The notes: generated by a model from the sequence alone, not told the origin. A stretch of 64,000 bases of DNA from Christensenellaceae bacterium Phil1 (GCA_001940855.1 MSGS01000031.1:304671-368670), one strand, 5' to 3'. Positions 1 through 8,825 are shown, counted from the first letter of the stretch. Translations and numbers: made by a program.

Positions 1-513
1 CACCCTTTGCCTCATGCCGCCCGAAAACTCATGCGGATACTGCTTGTAACGCCTTTCAGGCTCCGATATGCCAACGTCCTTCAGTATGTTCAGCGTTTCC
101 GCCTTGGCCTGAGCGTGGTTCATGCCGCGATTCAATATAAGTGCTTCGCTTATCTGCCAACCTATAGTTTTAAGCGGGTTAAGGCTGGTCATTGGATCCT
201 GCATTACCATGGCAATTTTCTTGCCGCGTATTTTCGCCCATTCCCGTTCCGTTTTGAACTTGGCCAGATCCATTCCTTCAAAAAGTATCTCGCCCTTATC
301 TATGGTGCCGTTTTTGTCAAGTAGGCCTATGAAATTCTTGGTCAGCACCGACTTGCCTGAGCCGGACTCGCCAACTATGGCAAGGCTTTCGCCCTTATAT
401 ACGTCCAAACTCACGCCGCGTATCGCGTGCAGGCTTTTTCCTCTCAGGCTGAAGCGCACACTAAGGTCTTTTACGGAAAGAATAACTTCTTTGTTCTGCA
501 AATAGTTTTCCAT
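1..513 (-). CDS. oppD: Oligopeptide ABC transporter ATPase (OppD-like), 3' end outside window
   Basis: This is the cytoplasmic ATPase that powers a peptide/nickel-type ABC importer. The 171 visible residues contain Walker A GESGSGKS (residues 48-55), a Q-loop region (VMQDPMTSLNP) and the ABC signature SGGMRQRV at the cut edge. Walker B and the C-terminal oligopeptide-binding extension lie beyond base 1. The start is the ATG at 513, with AGGAGG-like sequence just upstream. It is the fourth gene of a minus-strand operon oppA-oppB-oppC-oppD, 11 bases after oppC. The order and the MTSLNP motif are typical of OppD/DppD, so the class is secure. The exact substrate (peptide or nickel) cannot be told. 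Confidence 0.95.
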   Translation of the reverse strand, partial: MENYLQNKEVILSVKDLSVRFSLRGKSLHAIRGVSLDVYKGESLAIVGESGSGKSVLTKNFIGLLDKNGTIDKGEILFEGMDLAKFKTEREWAKIRGKKIAMVMQDPMTSLNPLKTIGWQISEALILNRGMNHAQAKAETLNILKDVGISEPERRYKQYPHEFSGGMRQRV

Positions 514-524
514 GCTGCGCCTCC

Positions 525-1613
525 TTAAACGTGATTCTTAGGATCGGCCGCATCACTGAACGCATTGCCGATGATATAGAACGCAATAGTTATAAACGCC
601 ACAACGGCTGCCGGGAACACAAGCTGATATCTCAACGTGCTGTCCATCATCAGTACGCGGCCGGCTTCAACCAGATTGCCCAGCGAAGCTTGGGATGTGG
701 GTATGCCAAGACCAATATAGGTAAGGAATACCTCGTCGCCTATGGCGCCGGGAATTGCAAGCGAAGTTTGCAGCATAATTACCGAAACCATCTGCGGCAG
801 CAGGTTCTTTACAACTATCCTCAGTGTGCTGCTGCCAAGGCAGCGAGACGCCAGATTATAGTCCCTGTCGCGGAATATAACGACCTGATTGCGGATAAAG
901 CGGGCCATGGCCATCCATCCAACCATGCACATGGATATGATTATGGTGGTCATGCTCGGGCGCAGTATGTAGCTTACAAGGATCAATATAAGCGTTTGCG
1001 GGATATTACTTATTACATTATATATCTCCGTCAGCGCTTTATCAAGACTCCTTACGTAACCCCATGCCATGCCTATTATAACGCCAAATATAAGATCGCT
1101 CAGCGCGACCACAAGGCCGATTATTATGGACGTGCGCGTGCCGGCCCATACCCTTGCCCAAAGGTCCTGACCTATCGCGTTTGTTCCGAACCAATATTCG
1201 CTGCACGGCGCAAGGTTACGAAGATGCATGCCGGTTTCGGGGTCATTGTTTATTGTAACGGGGTCATGCTGATTGGGCAGCAGCGGCTGAATGAAAGCGA
1301 AGGCAATTATCGCTATCAGCGCAACTATCAGTATGCGTGCAGCCCTATTGCGCCAAAAGTTTTTGAACGTGCTCGCCCAGTATGAATAGTTTGAATATGC
1401 CGTGCGCTCGGCATCCTGCTCGTTAAAGCCATGCGGTTCAAACCATTTGGGGTCTATTGCGGCTATCTGCTCTGCGGTATAATCCGCCGCATCATACATA
1501 GGCAGCTCTTTATCCGCCTGCTCCAGCGCAAGGCCCTCCTGTATGTGCTGATCCAGTTCGTCTATGCGGCGCATCTGCCTGTTGAAAAGGAGTTTTTTCT
1601 TCTTATCTGCCAT
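525..1613 (-). CDS. oppC: Oligopeptide ABC transporter permease OppC
   Basis: Inner-membrane permease subunit of the peptide importer, 362 residues. The first ~85 residues are a hydrophilic, charged N-terminal extension, followed by a first membrane helix (about residues 92-112, ILIVALIAIIAFAFIQPLL). After the periplasmic segment NAIGQDLWARVWAG there are five more hydrophobic segments typical of the BPD_transp_1 fold. The coupling-helix region is around LASRCLGSSTLRIVVKNLLP. It starts one base after oppB ends, which implies translational coupling. OppC proteins usually run about 300 residues, and the excess here is the N-terminal extension. The partner ATPase and binding protein lie in the same operon. 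Confidence 0.95.
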   Translation of the reverse strand: MADKKKKLLFNRQMRRIDELDQHIQEGLALEQADKELPMYDAADYTAEQIAAIDPKWFEPHGFNEQDAERTAYSNYSYWASTFKNFWRNRAARILIVALIAIIAFAFIQPLLPNQHDPVTINNDPETGMHLRNLAPCSEYWFGTNAIGQDLWARVWAGTRTSIIIGLVVALSDLIFGVIIGMAWGYVRSLDKALTEIYNVISNIPQTLILILVSYILRPSMTTIIISMCMVGWMAMARFIRNQVVIFRDRDYNLASRCLGSSTLRIVVKNLLPQMVSVIMLQTSLAIPGAIGDEVFLTYIGLGIPTSQASLGNLVEAGRVLMMDSTLRYQLVFPAAVVAFITIAFYIIGNAFSDAADPKNHV

Positions 1614-1614
1614 T

Positions 1615-2559
1615 TTAACGGTCGTCTCCTTTCTTTACGAAGCTTATGCGCGGGTCGATAAGCGCCATCAGCACGTCACCAAGGAACATTCCGGCAATGC
1701 CTATCGCGGCATATATAAGCACCAGCGCCTGAACCATTGTGTTGTCCTGAAGCTGTATAACGTCTATCAGCAGGCTGCCGGTTCCGGGTATGGAATAAAG
1801 GTGCTCAATATATATTGAACCGATTATTGTTGAAAGCACCGAACCGGGCAGGAACTGCGCCATAGGCACGAATGCGTTTTTAAATACATGGCGGAACATT
1901 ATTCTGCTCCCGCTCACGCCCTTTGCGCGCGCAAGCTTTACATAGTCCATGTTTATATTATCTATCATATAGCGGCGCATCCACATCGCGTATGAGCATA
2001 TGCTCAGCAGCGATATGGAGAATATCGGCAGCACCCATGTGGCATAGTTGTTTTTGTCAAACAACAGCGATAGATTGAACCAGCTTGAAAAAAACAGCTG
2101 CAAAAACAGCATCAACACAGCCGTAGGGAGCGCCTCGACAATGGCAATGAACGCCGTGCCGAGCTTATCCGCAAATTTTCCTTTGAAACGCGCCATCACG
2201 GCGCCGAGAGGTATGCCTACTATAAGCGAGAATATCATTGATATAACACCTATTTTAAGCGAATAAGGTATTTTCTTTTCTAGTATTTTTACTATGGGGT
2301 AATTCGGGCGATATATCCAGGATTTACCAAGGTCGCCCTGAAACAGGCTTTTATAGAAATTGAACAGCTGGACATATATCGGCTGATCCAGCCCTTTTTC
2401 TGCCAGCATACTTGCGCGAACTTCTTCGCTAAGCTTATCGTACTCCGCACCGAAGTAGCCTTCCATCGGCATAAGGCGCAGCAATACGAATATCAGCGTT
2501 ATTACGACGAACAGCGATATTATCGCGCCCGCCGTGCGCTTGAGGATATATTCCAACAT
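1615..2559 (-). CDS. oppB: Oligopeptide ABC transporter permease OppB
   Basis: Membrane permease of the peptide importer, 314 residues, the usual size for OppB/DppB. The first helix (IISLFVVITLIFVLLRLMP, from residue ~13) is followed by the family's extracytoplasmic segment and then five helices. The conserved coupling motif is YVKLARAKGVSGSRIMFRHV. It lies 124 bases downstream of oppA and directly upstream of oppC on the same strand. The ribosome binding site before the ATG at 2559 is weak (GGATG-like), but the N-terminus MLEYILKRT matches the usual start of the family. Confidence 0.95.
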   Translation of the reverse strand: MLEYILKRTAGAIISLFVVITLIFVLLRLMPMEGYFGAEYDKLSEEVRASMLAEKGLDQPIYVQLFNFYKSLFQGDLGKSWIYRPNYPIVKILEKKIPYSLKIGVISMIFSLIVGIPLGAVMARFKGKFADKLGTAFIAIVEALPTAVLMLFLQLFFSSWFNLSLLFDKNNYATWVLPIFSISLLSICSYAMWMRRYMIDNINMDYVKLARAKGVSGSRIMFRHVFKNAFVPMAQFLPGSVLSTIIGSIYIEHLYSIPGTGSLLIDVIQLQDNTMVQALVLIYAAIGIAGMFLGDVLMALIDPRISFVKKGDDR

Positions 2560-2683
2560 GGGGCATCATCCGCGTGCCGCTAAGGTGAGCAAGCAGCGGC
2601 TCCTTTCTAAGAATGGCGTAAAGCAGCGGGAGGCATGAGGCGAAAACACCCCACGCCCCCGCGATATGGTTTATGATTCGGTC

Positions 2684-4678
2684 TTATTCTGCCGCGGCAA
2701 GAGCAGCCTCGCGGTCAAGCTTCCACTGTGCAAACTGTTCCTGATAATCGGTCAGGCTCATGGCTTCCTTAAGGACATGCTTGCCCTTGTAGCGCCAGAT
2801 GGACACGCCGAAGGAGGAATATTCGCCATCAAACACGGTCAGCTTGCTGGCAACGTAGCCGTTGGAGAATACACGGAACGGTATAACGATACCTTCGTTT
2901 ATCAGCCACGCTTCGGCCTTGGCAAACAGTTCATAACGCTTGGCCAGGTCTACCTTCTCGGCGGTAGCTTCCTGAACCATCTTGTCATATATCTGCTGCT
3001 GTGCGCCAACGTAGTCAGCATCGTCTATAACGCCGTTGTCATAGTCTTCCTGAGTGTAAACATAACCGGTCAGGTACTCTTCCTGAGTGCACATGGAACG
3101 GTTGTTGTAGCTCCAGCTGAGGCCCCAAGGATCGGCATAGGTCACAGGATCCGCAAAGTCAGGACCCCAACCTTCTTCCATAAGGCCGTACTTGCCGGCG
3201 TTACGGACTTCGGAGTTGTAGTTGTTGGCAGGACCGGCAACGGGAACGATGTCAATATAGTCCTTACCAAGGAGATCTTCGAGCTGCTGCTCGATTACCT
3301 GGGCAACCAGATCCTGGTTAGCCTGGTCTACGCGATAGTAATACGGGAACACGAGTGGGAAGGTCACGCCCTGCGCGCTCAGTTCGGCCATGGCCTGTTC
3401 CTTGTACCGGAGAGCTGTTTCGGGCTGGAACCAGTTCTGTTCGGTAACGGCCTCAAGTTCGCCGGTCATGGTGTAATCCTTACCGTCTACTGCAACGAAG
3501 TTCGGAGGAGTGATGGTGTTCATCAGGTATTCTTCCGGGCTGTAAGGATCGTAGCAGCTCATGGCCTTAACGCGGTCTATACCATAAACAATGGAAAGAC
3601 GGAAGGCGCGGTTGTTAACGGCGGTCTTAAATGCATCGTTGTCATAGGTTTCATCCATATGGGGATCGAAATCGAAGAACCACCACATTGCATCGTAAGT
3701 GGGACGATTCGGGCGGACGATGTTCTGCTTTTCGGGATCGTTCATCCAGCTGTCCAGTATTTCTATGGGGATAGTGGCTTCATCAATCTCGCCGCGCAGA
3801 TACATTTCAGGCGCAAGTGCTTCGGCTTCGGCGTTGTACTTGCCGTAAACGGTCTTTATAGATACGTTCTCGGCATCCCAATAATTGTCGTTGCGCTCCA
3901 TCACCAGTTCGTTCTGGGGTTCCCAGCTGGTGCAGTAGTATGCGCCGTTGTAAAGCAGGGTGTCGTTGGAAGTACCGTAGTATTCGCCGCACTCTCCAAC
4001 GAACTGCCTGTTGGCGGGCATGAAGGCAACATAGGTCATCATGGACAGGAAGTACGGGCAAGTGTCCTTCAGTGTGTACTGGAGGGTATGCTCGTCAAGG
4101 GCCTTTACGCCAACCTCTGCAAAGTCGGTCACGGTGCCGTCAAAGTATTCCTTGGCGTTCACTATAACGTTTGCAAGGGTATCCACGTTGTCGGATTCGT
4201 TGGCGGGGGTCAGTATCCACTCGGCGCCGTAAACGAAGTCGTCGGCGGTAACGTCGGCATATTCGTTCAGTTCGCAGTCATACCACTTCACGCCTTCGCG
4301 CAGATGGAATGTCCAGACAAGACCGTCGTCAGAGGTTTCCCAGCTGGTCGCAAGGCATGGCTTCACAACGCCATACTGGTCATACTCTATCAGCGTGTCA
4401 ACAAAGTTGGACGCGGGCTTGAAGTCTACGGTGGAGCTCGTCGCCAGATAGTTCAGCGTAGAGATCTCCGAAGGATACAGATAGCGGAAGGTAGCGTCCT
4501 CTACATAGGGGCTTTCCTCTGCCGGCTCACCGGATGTCTGAGGAGCATCGGTGTTAGCGGGTGTGTTGTTATCGTTTGTCTGCTTGGGTTCATCGGTATC
4601 GGCGGGAGTATTGGACTGGCAGCCAACTACGCCGAGGACCATCACCAGGCAAAGCACGATAGCAAGAATCTTCTTCAT
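2684..4678 (-). CDS. oppA: Oligopeptide-binding lipoprotein OppA
   Basis: Solute-binding lipoprotein of the peptide importer, 664 residues, first gene of the operon. It has a lipoprotein signal peptide with the lipobox cysteine at residue 20 (LGVVGC), then a low-complexity Thr/Asn/Pro/Asp linker of about 40 residues. The SBP_bac_5 fold follows, recognisable from VDTLIEYDQYGVVKPCLATSWE and VWTFHLREGVKWYD. It is longer than the ~540 residues of E. coli OppA because of the linker and extra loops. The mature protein should be anchored outside the membrane. There are 256 bases to the divergent ROK gene, which probably hold both promoters. Confidence 0.95.
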   Translation of the reverse strand: MKKILAIVLCLVMVLGVVGCQSNTPADTDEPKQTNDNNTPANTDAPQTSGEPAEESPYVEDATFRYLYPSEISTLNYLATSSTVDFKPASNFVDTLIEYDQYGVVKPCLATSWETSDDGLVWTFHLREGVKWYDCELNEYADVTADDFVYGAEWILTPANESDNVDTLANVIVNAKEYFDGTVTDFAEVGVKALDEHTLQYTLKDTCPYFLSMMTYVAFMPANRQFVGECGEYYGTSNDTLLYNGAYYCTSWEPQNELVMERNDNYWDAENVSIKTVYGKYNAEAEALAPEMYLRGEIDEATIPIEILDSWMNDPEKQNIVRPNRPTYDAMWWFFDFDPHMDETYDNDAFKTAVNNRAFRLSIVYGIDRVKAMSCYDPYSPEEYLMNTITPPNFVAVDGKDYTMTGELEAVTEQNWFQPETALRYKEQAMAELSAQGVTFPLVFPYYYRVDQANQDLVAQVIEQQLEDLLGKDYIDIVPVAGPANNYNSEVRNAGKYGLMEEGWGPDFADPVTYADPWGLSWSYNNRSMCTQEEYLTGYVYTQEDYDNGVIDDADYVGAQQQIYDKMVQEATAEKVDLAKRYELFAKAEAWLINEGIVIPFRVFSNGYVASKLTVFDGEYSSFGVSIWRYKGKHVLKEAMSLTDYQEQFAQWKLDREAALAAAE

Positions 4679-4890
4679 CTTGGTTTTCCTCTCTGTTTTA
4701 TAATATTTCTGCGAGAATCCCGCAAAACTTTAAATTCGCCTATAATGTGGTGCTTCACACGTTCTGCGTTTATTAACACCATGTTAATTAAGTTGTACAA
4801 AGCATATCACGCTTGTTTGATATTGTCAATACAGCGTGCAAACTCTTTTGCTGCCAATTTTATAACAGGGTGTGATTTTCTTCTTTCATA

Positions 4891-4899
4891 TGGTATACT
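4891..4899 (+). promoter_or_regulatory. Extended -10 promoter for the ROK gene
   Basis: TGG followed by TATACT forms an extended -10 (TGnTATACT) 35 bases before the ATG at 4935. The -35 position (TGTGAT, 4871-4876) is a weak match. AAAGG sequences between the two could serve as a ribosome binding site. Confidence 0.45.
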
Positions 4900-4934
4900 G
4901 TATGCATAAAAAGAAAGGTTAAGGTTAGCTGTAA

Positions 4935-5780
4935 ATGAAAGCTGCGGTATTTGACATAGGCGGAACATTCGTAAAGCATGGTATATATGAAGATGGTGTT
5001 CTGAAGGATGTGTCCTCCTTCCCCACCTGCGGACAAGATGGTGCGGATACATTGATTGAACGTATACGCAATGCATGTGGAAGCATTACCAATATTGATG
5101 CGATCGGCATATGTACCCGCGGGCAGGTTAACTGCGACACCGGCGAAATAATATACGATCCGCCTCACCTTATCCCCGGCTATACTGGTAAGAATCTGAA
5201 AACCGAATTCGGCGCGTTTGGCGTACCCGTAGCCGTAGAAAATGATGCTAACTGCATGGCCATTGCTGAATCAAACGCACTTAGCGCCGATGTCACAGCG
5301 GATGTGCTCTGCCTTACTTACGGCACATGCGTAGGCGGCGCGATAGTTCGCGGCGGCGCGGTATATCATGGAGCAAACTGGTCTGCCGGTGAGTTCGGCA
5401 TGATATACATGAACGGCGAATACTATGAAAACATTGCAAGCGTTACCCGTCTGGTTGAACAGGCGAAGGCAATGGATGCCTCTCTTTGCGACGGACGCGC
5501 GATAACCGCTCAGCTTAATCGCAGCGATGTATATGCCCTTGTTGACGGCTGGGCTAAGCAGGTAGCCGAAGGCTTAGCCTCGCTTATACATATATTTAAC
5601 CCCGCCTGCATGATAATAGGCGGCGGCATAATGGAAGATGAGAATGTATTCAATATGGTCACGTCAAAGGTAAGCGAATTGACAGCGCCAGGTTTTGACG
5701 TAAATATACGCAGTGCCCGCTTTGGCAACAGCGCGGGACTTATTGGCGCGGGTATACTTGCGCAAAAGCTTATGAAATGA
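4935..5780 (+). CDS. ROK family sugar kinase
   Basis: Cytoplasmic ROK-family protein of 281 residues, likely an ATP-dependent sugar kinase. The N-terminal phosphate-1 motif is FDIGGTFVKHG (residues 5-15). The adenosine/phosphate-2 region is CLTYGTCVGGAIV, and an ENDANCMAIAE segment carries the catalytic-type Asp. The usual ROK zinc motif CxCGxxGC is absent: the equivalent region reads ANWSAGEFGM with no cysteines. It therefore belongs to the zinc-less ROK group, as in some N-acetylmannosamine kinase-like enzymes. No sugar gene adjoins it, so the substrate is unknown. It has no DNA-binding domain, so it is not a NagC-type repressor. Its 3' end overlaps the convergent TetR gene by 11 bases. Confidence 0.85.
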   Translation: MKAAVFDIGGTFVKHGIYEDGVLKDVSSFPTCGQDGADTLIERIRNACGSITNIDAIGICTRGQVNCDTGEIIYDPPHLIPGYTGKNLKTEFGAFGVPVAVENDANCMAIAESNALSADVTADVLCLTYGTCVGGAIVRGGAVYHGANWSAGEFGMIYMNGEYYENIASVTRLVEQAKAMDASLCDGRAITAQLNRSDVYALVDGWAKQVAEGLASLIHIFNPACMIIGGGIMEDENVFNMVTSKVSELTAPGFDVNIRSARFGNSAGLIGAGILAQKLMK

Positions 5781-6351
5781 CGTCCAAAGCTTTCGTTTTG
5801 AACCTGTGCAGCAGGCCGGTATAGCAATCCGTCAGCGCATTGCTCACAAACTCGCCGTCCCATTCAAGATAGTTCGTTGCTATCATGGTTGCTATGCCGT
5901 GAACATAAAGCCATGTTTCAAGGTGCAGCATATATGCTGTTTTCTCGTTAAGGCCCGTAGTTTTGGATATAAGCTTAACTATTGCCTCCGTAACATCCTT
6001 GCCGCTATCATCATTTATGTTTTCGGCCGATCTGTCCCGCATAAAAAGCAGCTTGAACAGCTCCTTTTCTTCGGTAGCGAAGCGTATATATGCCATGCCC
6101 ATGGCCTTATACGGCTTTTCTTCGGCATGCGATGCGGCGCCTATGTATCCGCGGTATATCCTATCCGCCGCCTTTATGGTTTCCAGCCGGACCTCCTCCA
6201 TGTTCTTGAACAGGCCAAATATAGGCTTTACCGAGCAGCCGAGCTCCGCCGCAAGCGACCTTGCGGTAAGGCTCTGCGGCCCTCCGCGCCGTATTATATT
6301 CAATGATGCCTCTATCAGCTGTTCTTTCGTGAACATAAACTTTGGCGGCAT
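5770..6351 (-). CDS. TetR/AcrR family transcriptional regulator
   Basis: DNA-binding repressor type, 193 residues. The N-terminal helix-turn-helix covers about residues 6-55 (TKEQLIEASLNIIRRGG through SLTARSLAAELGCSVKPIF). A helical ligand-binding domain follows. I start it at the ATG at 6351 because AAGGAG lies 7 bases upstream; a longer reading from 6387 has no such site. Its C-terminal layout (ELFKLLFMRDR ... WLYVHGIATMIATNY) resembles the TetR half of the broken gene at 6966-8326. The target is unknown: neither neighbour is divergent in the usual way. Confidence 0.85.
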   Translation of the reverse strand: MPPKFMFTKEQLIEASLNIIRRGGPQSLTARSLAAELGCSVKPIFGLFKNMEEVRLETIKAADRIYRGYIGAASHAEEKPYKAMGMAYIRFATEEKELFKLLFMRDRSAENINDDSGKDVTEAIVKLISKTTGLNEKTAYMLHLETWLYVHGIATMIATNYLEWDGEFVSNALTDCYTGLLHRFKTKALDVIS

Positions 6352-6451
6352 AATGCGTCTCCTTAATGCTTCAGCAGTGTTGCGCAACGGCAGTTGCGTT
6401 TATTATACATATAACCCGGTCTTTGGTCAACAAAGTCCGGGCAATGTTCGC

Positions 6452-6976
6452 TTATTTCTTTAGCTTTTCCCATTCCTGCCGCGTTATTGCGTAGGCTGAG
6501 CTTATCTCTCCCTCATCATCCCTGAATTCTTCAACCAGCTTCATGCCGTTTGCCATAGCCACTTTGCTTGAAGGCGTATTGTCGCGCTTCATGTATGAAT
6601 ACACAGCGTTAAACGGAGTGTTCTCAAACGTCCAATCCCGGCAGGCCATTGCTGCTTCCATTGCCAAGCCTTTATGCTGAACATCTCTGCGCAGATGGTA
6701 ACCTATCTCCGGCTTTATTGTGCCGTTTATGTTCTGCATCGTCAGCCCGCAGTCGCCAGCCATCTCCCCCGTTTCCTTCAATACAAGTGCCCATAGGCCG
6801 AAACCGAATATGCCGTATCTTTCAATGTTTCGGTTTATCCAGTTCATCACCCGCTTTTCGTCAAACGTATATGGATAATGGCGCATTATGTCCGAATCGC
6901 CAAGCACCCTATACAGCGCGTCAAAATCGTCCTGCGTCATTTCCCGCAGTATTATGCGCTCAGTCTCAATTATCAT
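6452..6976 (-). CDS. GNAT family N-acetyltransferase (RimJ/RimL type)
   Basis: Acetyl-CoA dependent acetyltransferase of 174 residues. The family opening is ETERIILREMTQDDFDALYRV. The acetyl-CoA-binding region is EIGYHLRRDVQHKGLAMEA, with the usual R/QxxG/A pattern slightly altered (HKGLA). The late motif NTPSSKVAMANGMKLVEEF is typical of the RimJ/RimL/Acetyltransf_3 group. I chose the ATG at 6976, which has AGGGGAG about 5 bases upstream, over the first in-frame ATG at 6994. The start region overlaps the 3' end of the hydrolase gene by 11 bases, so the two are co-transcribed. The acceptor substrate (protein N-terminus, antibiotic or small amine) cannot be deduced. Confidence 0.85.
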   Translation of the reverse strand: MIIETERIILREMTQDDFDALYRVLGDSDIMRHYPYTFDEKRVMNWINRNIERYGIFGFGLWALVLKETGEMAGDCGLTMQNINGTIKPEIGYHLRRDVQHKGLAMEAAMACRDWTFENTPFNAVYSYMKRDNTPSSKVAMANGMKLVEEFRDDEGEISSAYAITRQEWEKLKK

Positions 6977-7979
6977 ATATGCTCCCCTGCACATTGGCCT
7001 TCATCCAACGATTAAGCACCTTCATCTGCTCCGGAGTATGGAACCAATGCTCTCCTTTTTCCATTACTGTAAGCGTTGTTGCACAGGATTTCGAAAATCT
7101 TTCTATTGTCTCTCTCGGTGTCATGTTGTCTTTGCCGCCGTATATAATATCCGTCGGTTTATCCCATTTGTATGGATTTTTTCGCACCCAGCTAAGATAG
7201 TTCCAGTTGAGCGTTTCGCCGAAATCAGTTGGTATCTTTATGCGCTCGGCAAGTTCCTCTTCTGTGACCCCAGCCCATTCCATCATTGTACATATCAGCT
7301 TTTCCATGTCTACAATAGGCGATATGAACATTGCCTTATCTATCTTCTTATCCTGCAGCGCAAGCATGCTGAACCATGCGCCTATGCTCACAGCGCAAAC
7401 GCTGATTGAGCTATATCTTTCCGAAAGCAGCTCGTATGTCCTTTTTATTTCAGGCGCAGCCATCCACGGAAGCAGCTTTTCCTTGCTGTTTTTCCGATCA
7501 CCATGCTCCGGCAGGTCTATCGCTATAACCTGATAGCCCTGTGGGCAGGCGTATTGCGCAAAATTATACGCTTCTTCCTTATAGCCCATCTTGCCATGTA
7601 TATACAAAAACGCCTTGTCGCTTGGCTCGCCTGCTATTATTGCCGGTATATCTTTTATTTTCGTACGCTTTGCTTTTATCTCCGCCCTTGCGTTGGCCAT
7701 ATGCTTGCGCGCCACAAGCTCGCTCAATATAGCATCGCGGTCGTAATTACCGTTTGCGAAGCCCTTTATGTTCTTAGCTGCCATGCACAAACTTAGGCTG
7801 AACTCTGTAAGAATAGCGTTTATCTGCCAATCCGCATATGGGTTCGAATCCGTAACTATAAGCGTAGCCAAGCTGTTCACGACAAGCCACATGTCCCTAA
7901 AGTAGCAATCCGCCGTATCGGCATCCATCTTATATGTGCGCATCAGCGATTTTCTCAGCGCAGCTTTCGATTGCTCCAT
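6966..7979 (-). CDS. Alpha/beta hydrolase carrying a TetR C-terminal domain (3' part of a frameshifted fusion)
   Basis: The last ~225 residues are an alpha/beta hydrolase. The oxyanion-type motif is YIHGKMGYKEE, the nucleophile elbow is AVSIGAW (Ser in an AxSxG variant), an Asp lies in YGGKDNMTP and a His in KGEHWFHTP. The first ~100 residues look instead like a TetR ligand-binding domain (ADTADCYFRDMWLVVNSLA). The open frame continues upstream of the ATG at 7979 as ALKALFISKVDE, exactly where the 97-residue TetR N-terminus at 8033-8326 stops. One added base in a T-run near 8036 would join them into a ~450-residue TetR-hydrolase protein. The real translation start, if this part is made alone, is uncertain. 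Confidence 0.8.
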   Translation of the reverse strand: MEQSKAALRKSLMRTYKMDADTADCYFRDMWLVVNSLATLIVTDSNPYADWQINAILTEFSLSLCMAAKNIKGFANGNYDRDAILSELVARKHMANARAEIKAKRTKIKDIPAIIAGEPSDKAFLYIHGKMGYKEEAYNFAQYACPQGYQVIAIDLPEHGDRKNSKEKLLPWMAAPEIKRTYELLSERYSSISVCAVSIGAWFSMLALQDKKIDKAMFISPIVDMEKLICTMMEWAGVTEEELAERIKIPTDFGETLNWNYLSWVRKNPYKWDKPTDIIYGGKDNMTPRETIERFSKSCATTLTVMEKGEHWFHTPEQMKVLNRWMKANVQGSIYDN

Positions 7980-8032
7980 TGCCGCTATCGTGCTCGGTTT
8001 TTTCTCGTCTACCTTTGAAATGAACAGCGCCT

Positions 8033-8326
8033 TTAAAGCATCGGCTCGTCCTTAGCAAACTGAATATATTCTGACATGAACCCAAGAAACGGCACTGAAT
8101 ACTTCAACCCGTCCTCTATGTATTCATCAAACAGTTCCTTCGCGATTTCAAGCACGGCGCCGCGAAGCTTGTCTATCGAATAAAAATAATTGAACATAGG
8201 CCTGGTCGACATACATCCCGTTTCAGCTATGTCGCGTGCGGTGATTTTCTCTATTCCCTTTTCCCGCGTCAGTTCAAATGCTGCGTTAACAATATCTTCC
8301 CTTGAAAACTTGGTCTTAGGCGGCAT
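8033..8326 (-). CDS. TetR helix-turn-helix domain (5' part of a frameshifted TetR-hydrolase fusion)
   Basis: 97 residues with a clear TetR N-terminal DNA-binding domain (FSREDIVNAAFELTREKG, then KITARDIAETGCMSTRPMF). The start ATG at 8326 has AGGAG upstream. The frame ends at TAA after FAKDEPML, in the place where TetR proteins continue with a sequence such as LFKLLF. The expected continuation (LKALFISK) is present in the -1 frame at the same point and leads into the hydrolase at 6966-7979. So this is either the broken 5' half of one gene, a sequencing error in the short T-run, or a recoding site. Confidence 0.75.
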   Translation of the reverse strand: MPPKTKFSREDIVNAAFELTREKGIEKITARDIAETGCMSTRPMFNYFYSIDKLRGAVLEIAKELFDEYIEDGLKYSVPFLGFMSEYIQFAKDEPML

Positions 8327-8430
8327 AGTCTATCATCTCCTATTATGCATTGCTCTTTGCGTAGCTAATATCGCCAATTGTGTAACAATCGTTATTATAT
8401 ACTCAATTATTTGATCTGTCAAATCAAGAC

Positions 8431-8473
8431 TCCCCTATATGCCCTTGAATTAAATCAAGAAACATATAGGGGA
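8431..8473. repeat. Nested inverted repeat between two minus-strand genes
   Basis: An 11-bp perfect stem (TCCCCTATATG / CATATAGGGGA) encloses a second 5-bp stem (CTTGA 8444-8448 / TCAAG 8455-8459). It lies in the 179-base gap after the cobalamin-controlled gene and before the TetR fragment. It lacks a clean T-tract on either side, so it may be a weak terminator, an mRNA-stabilising hairpin or an operator for the TetR protein. Confidence 0.5.
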
Positions 8474-8505
8474 CTCATCGGGAGCAAATTATGTTTAGGC
8501 GGCGC

Positions 8506-8811
8506 TTATGCTTTTACCGCCGGATCCATCGGGAAGAATATAACGTAGCACTCCGTCATCTCCCCAAGGAACAGGAATATGTTTTCGCCCATTTCAATAT
8601 GGCGCTTGAATGTAAGGTCGGGTATAAATAGTCTGCCGCAGGTGCGCTTAGGGCCTTTTAATGTGTATCCAACGTCGTTCGGATCTGCATGCAGGGCATT
8701 TGCAGCCTCGCAAAGGCCCGGCAGTTTCAGTCGCTTTTCAAGCTCGCCAAGGCTTTTCTCCGCATTTATATATACCAAATGGTCAGGATCCTGAAACCAG
8801 TTTATGTTCAT
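8506..8811 (-). CDS. Hypothetical protein under cobalamin riboswitch control
   Basis: 101 residues, no family recognised. The ATG at 8811 is preceded by GGAGG, so the gene looks genuine. It has no signal peptide or membrane segment. It carries two cysteines far apart (LPGLCEAAN and KRTCGRLFI) plus one near the end (TECYVIFF), one His in FKRHIEMG, and an aromatic start WFQDP. The nearest upstream element on this strand is a complete cobalamin riboswitch followed by an intrinsic terminator that ends about 15 bases before the ATG. The gene should therefore be shut off when cobalamin is plentiful. That suggests a role in B12 uptake or handling, or a B12-independent substitute function; this is inference from position only. 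Confidence 0.7.
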   Translation of the reverse strand: MNINWFQDPDHLVYINAEKSLGELEKRLKLPGLCEAANALHADPNDVGYTLKGPKRTCGRLFIPDLTFKRHIEMGENIFLFLGEMTECYVIFFPMDPAVKA

Positions 8812-8825
8812 ATTAAAACCTCCGT

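Noticed and set aside
2666..4909. A 747-codon open frame on the plus strand, antisense to oppA
   Set aside because: It covers the oppA gene in the opposite direction and encodes no recognisable domain. The oppA protein is complete with signal peptide and family motifs. The long antisense frame is a codon-bias shadow.
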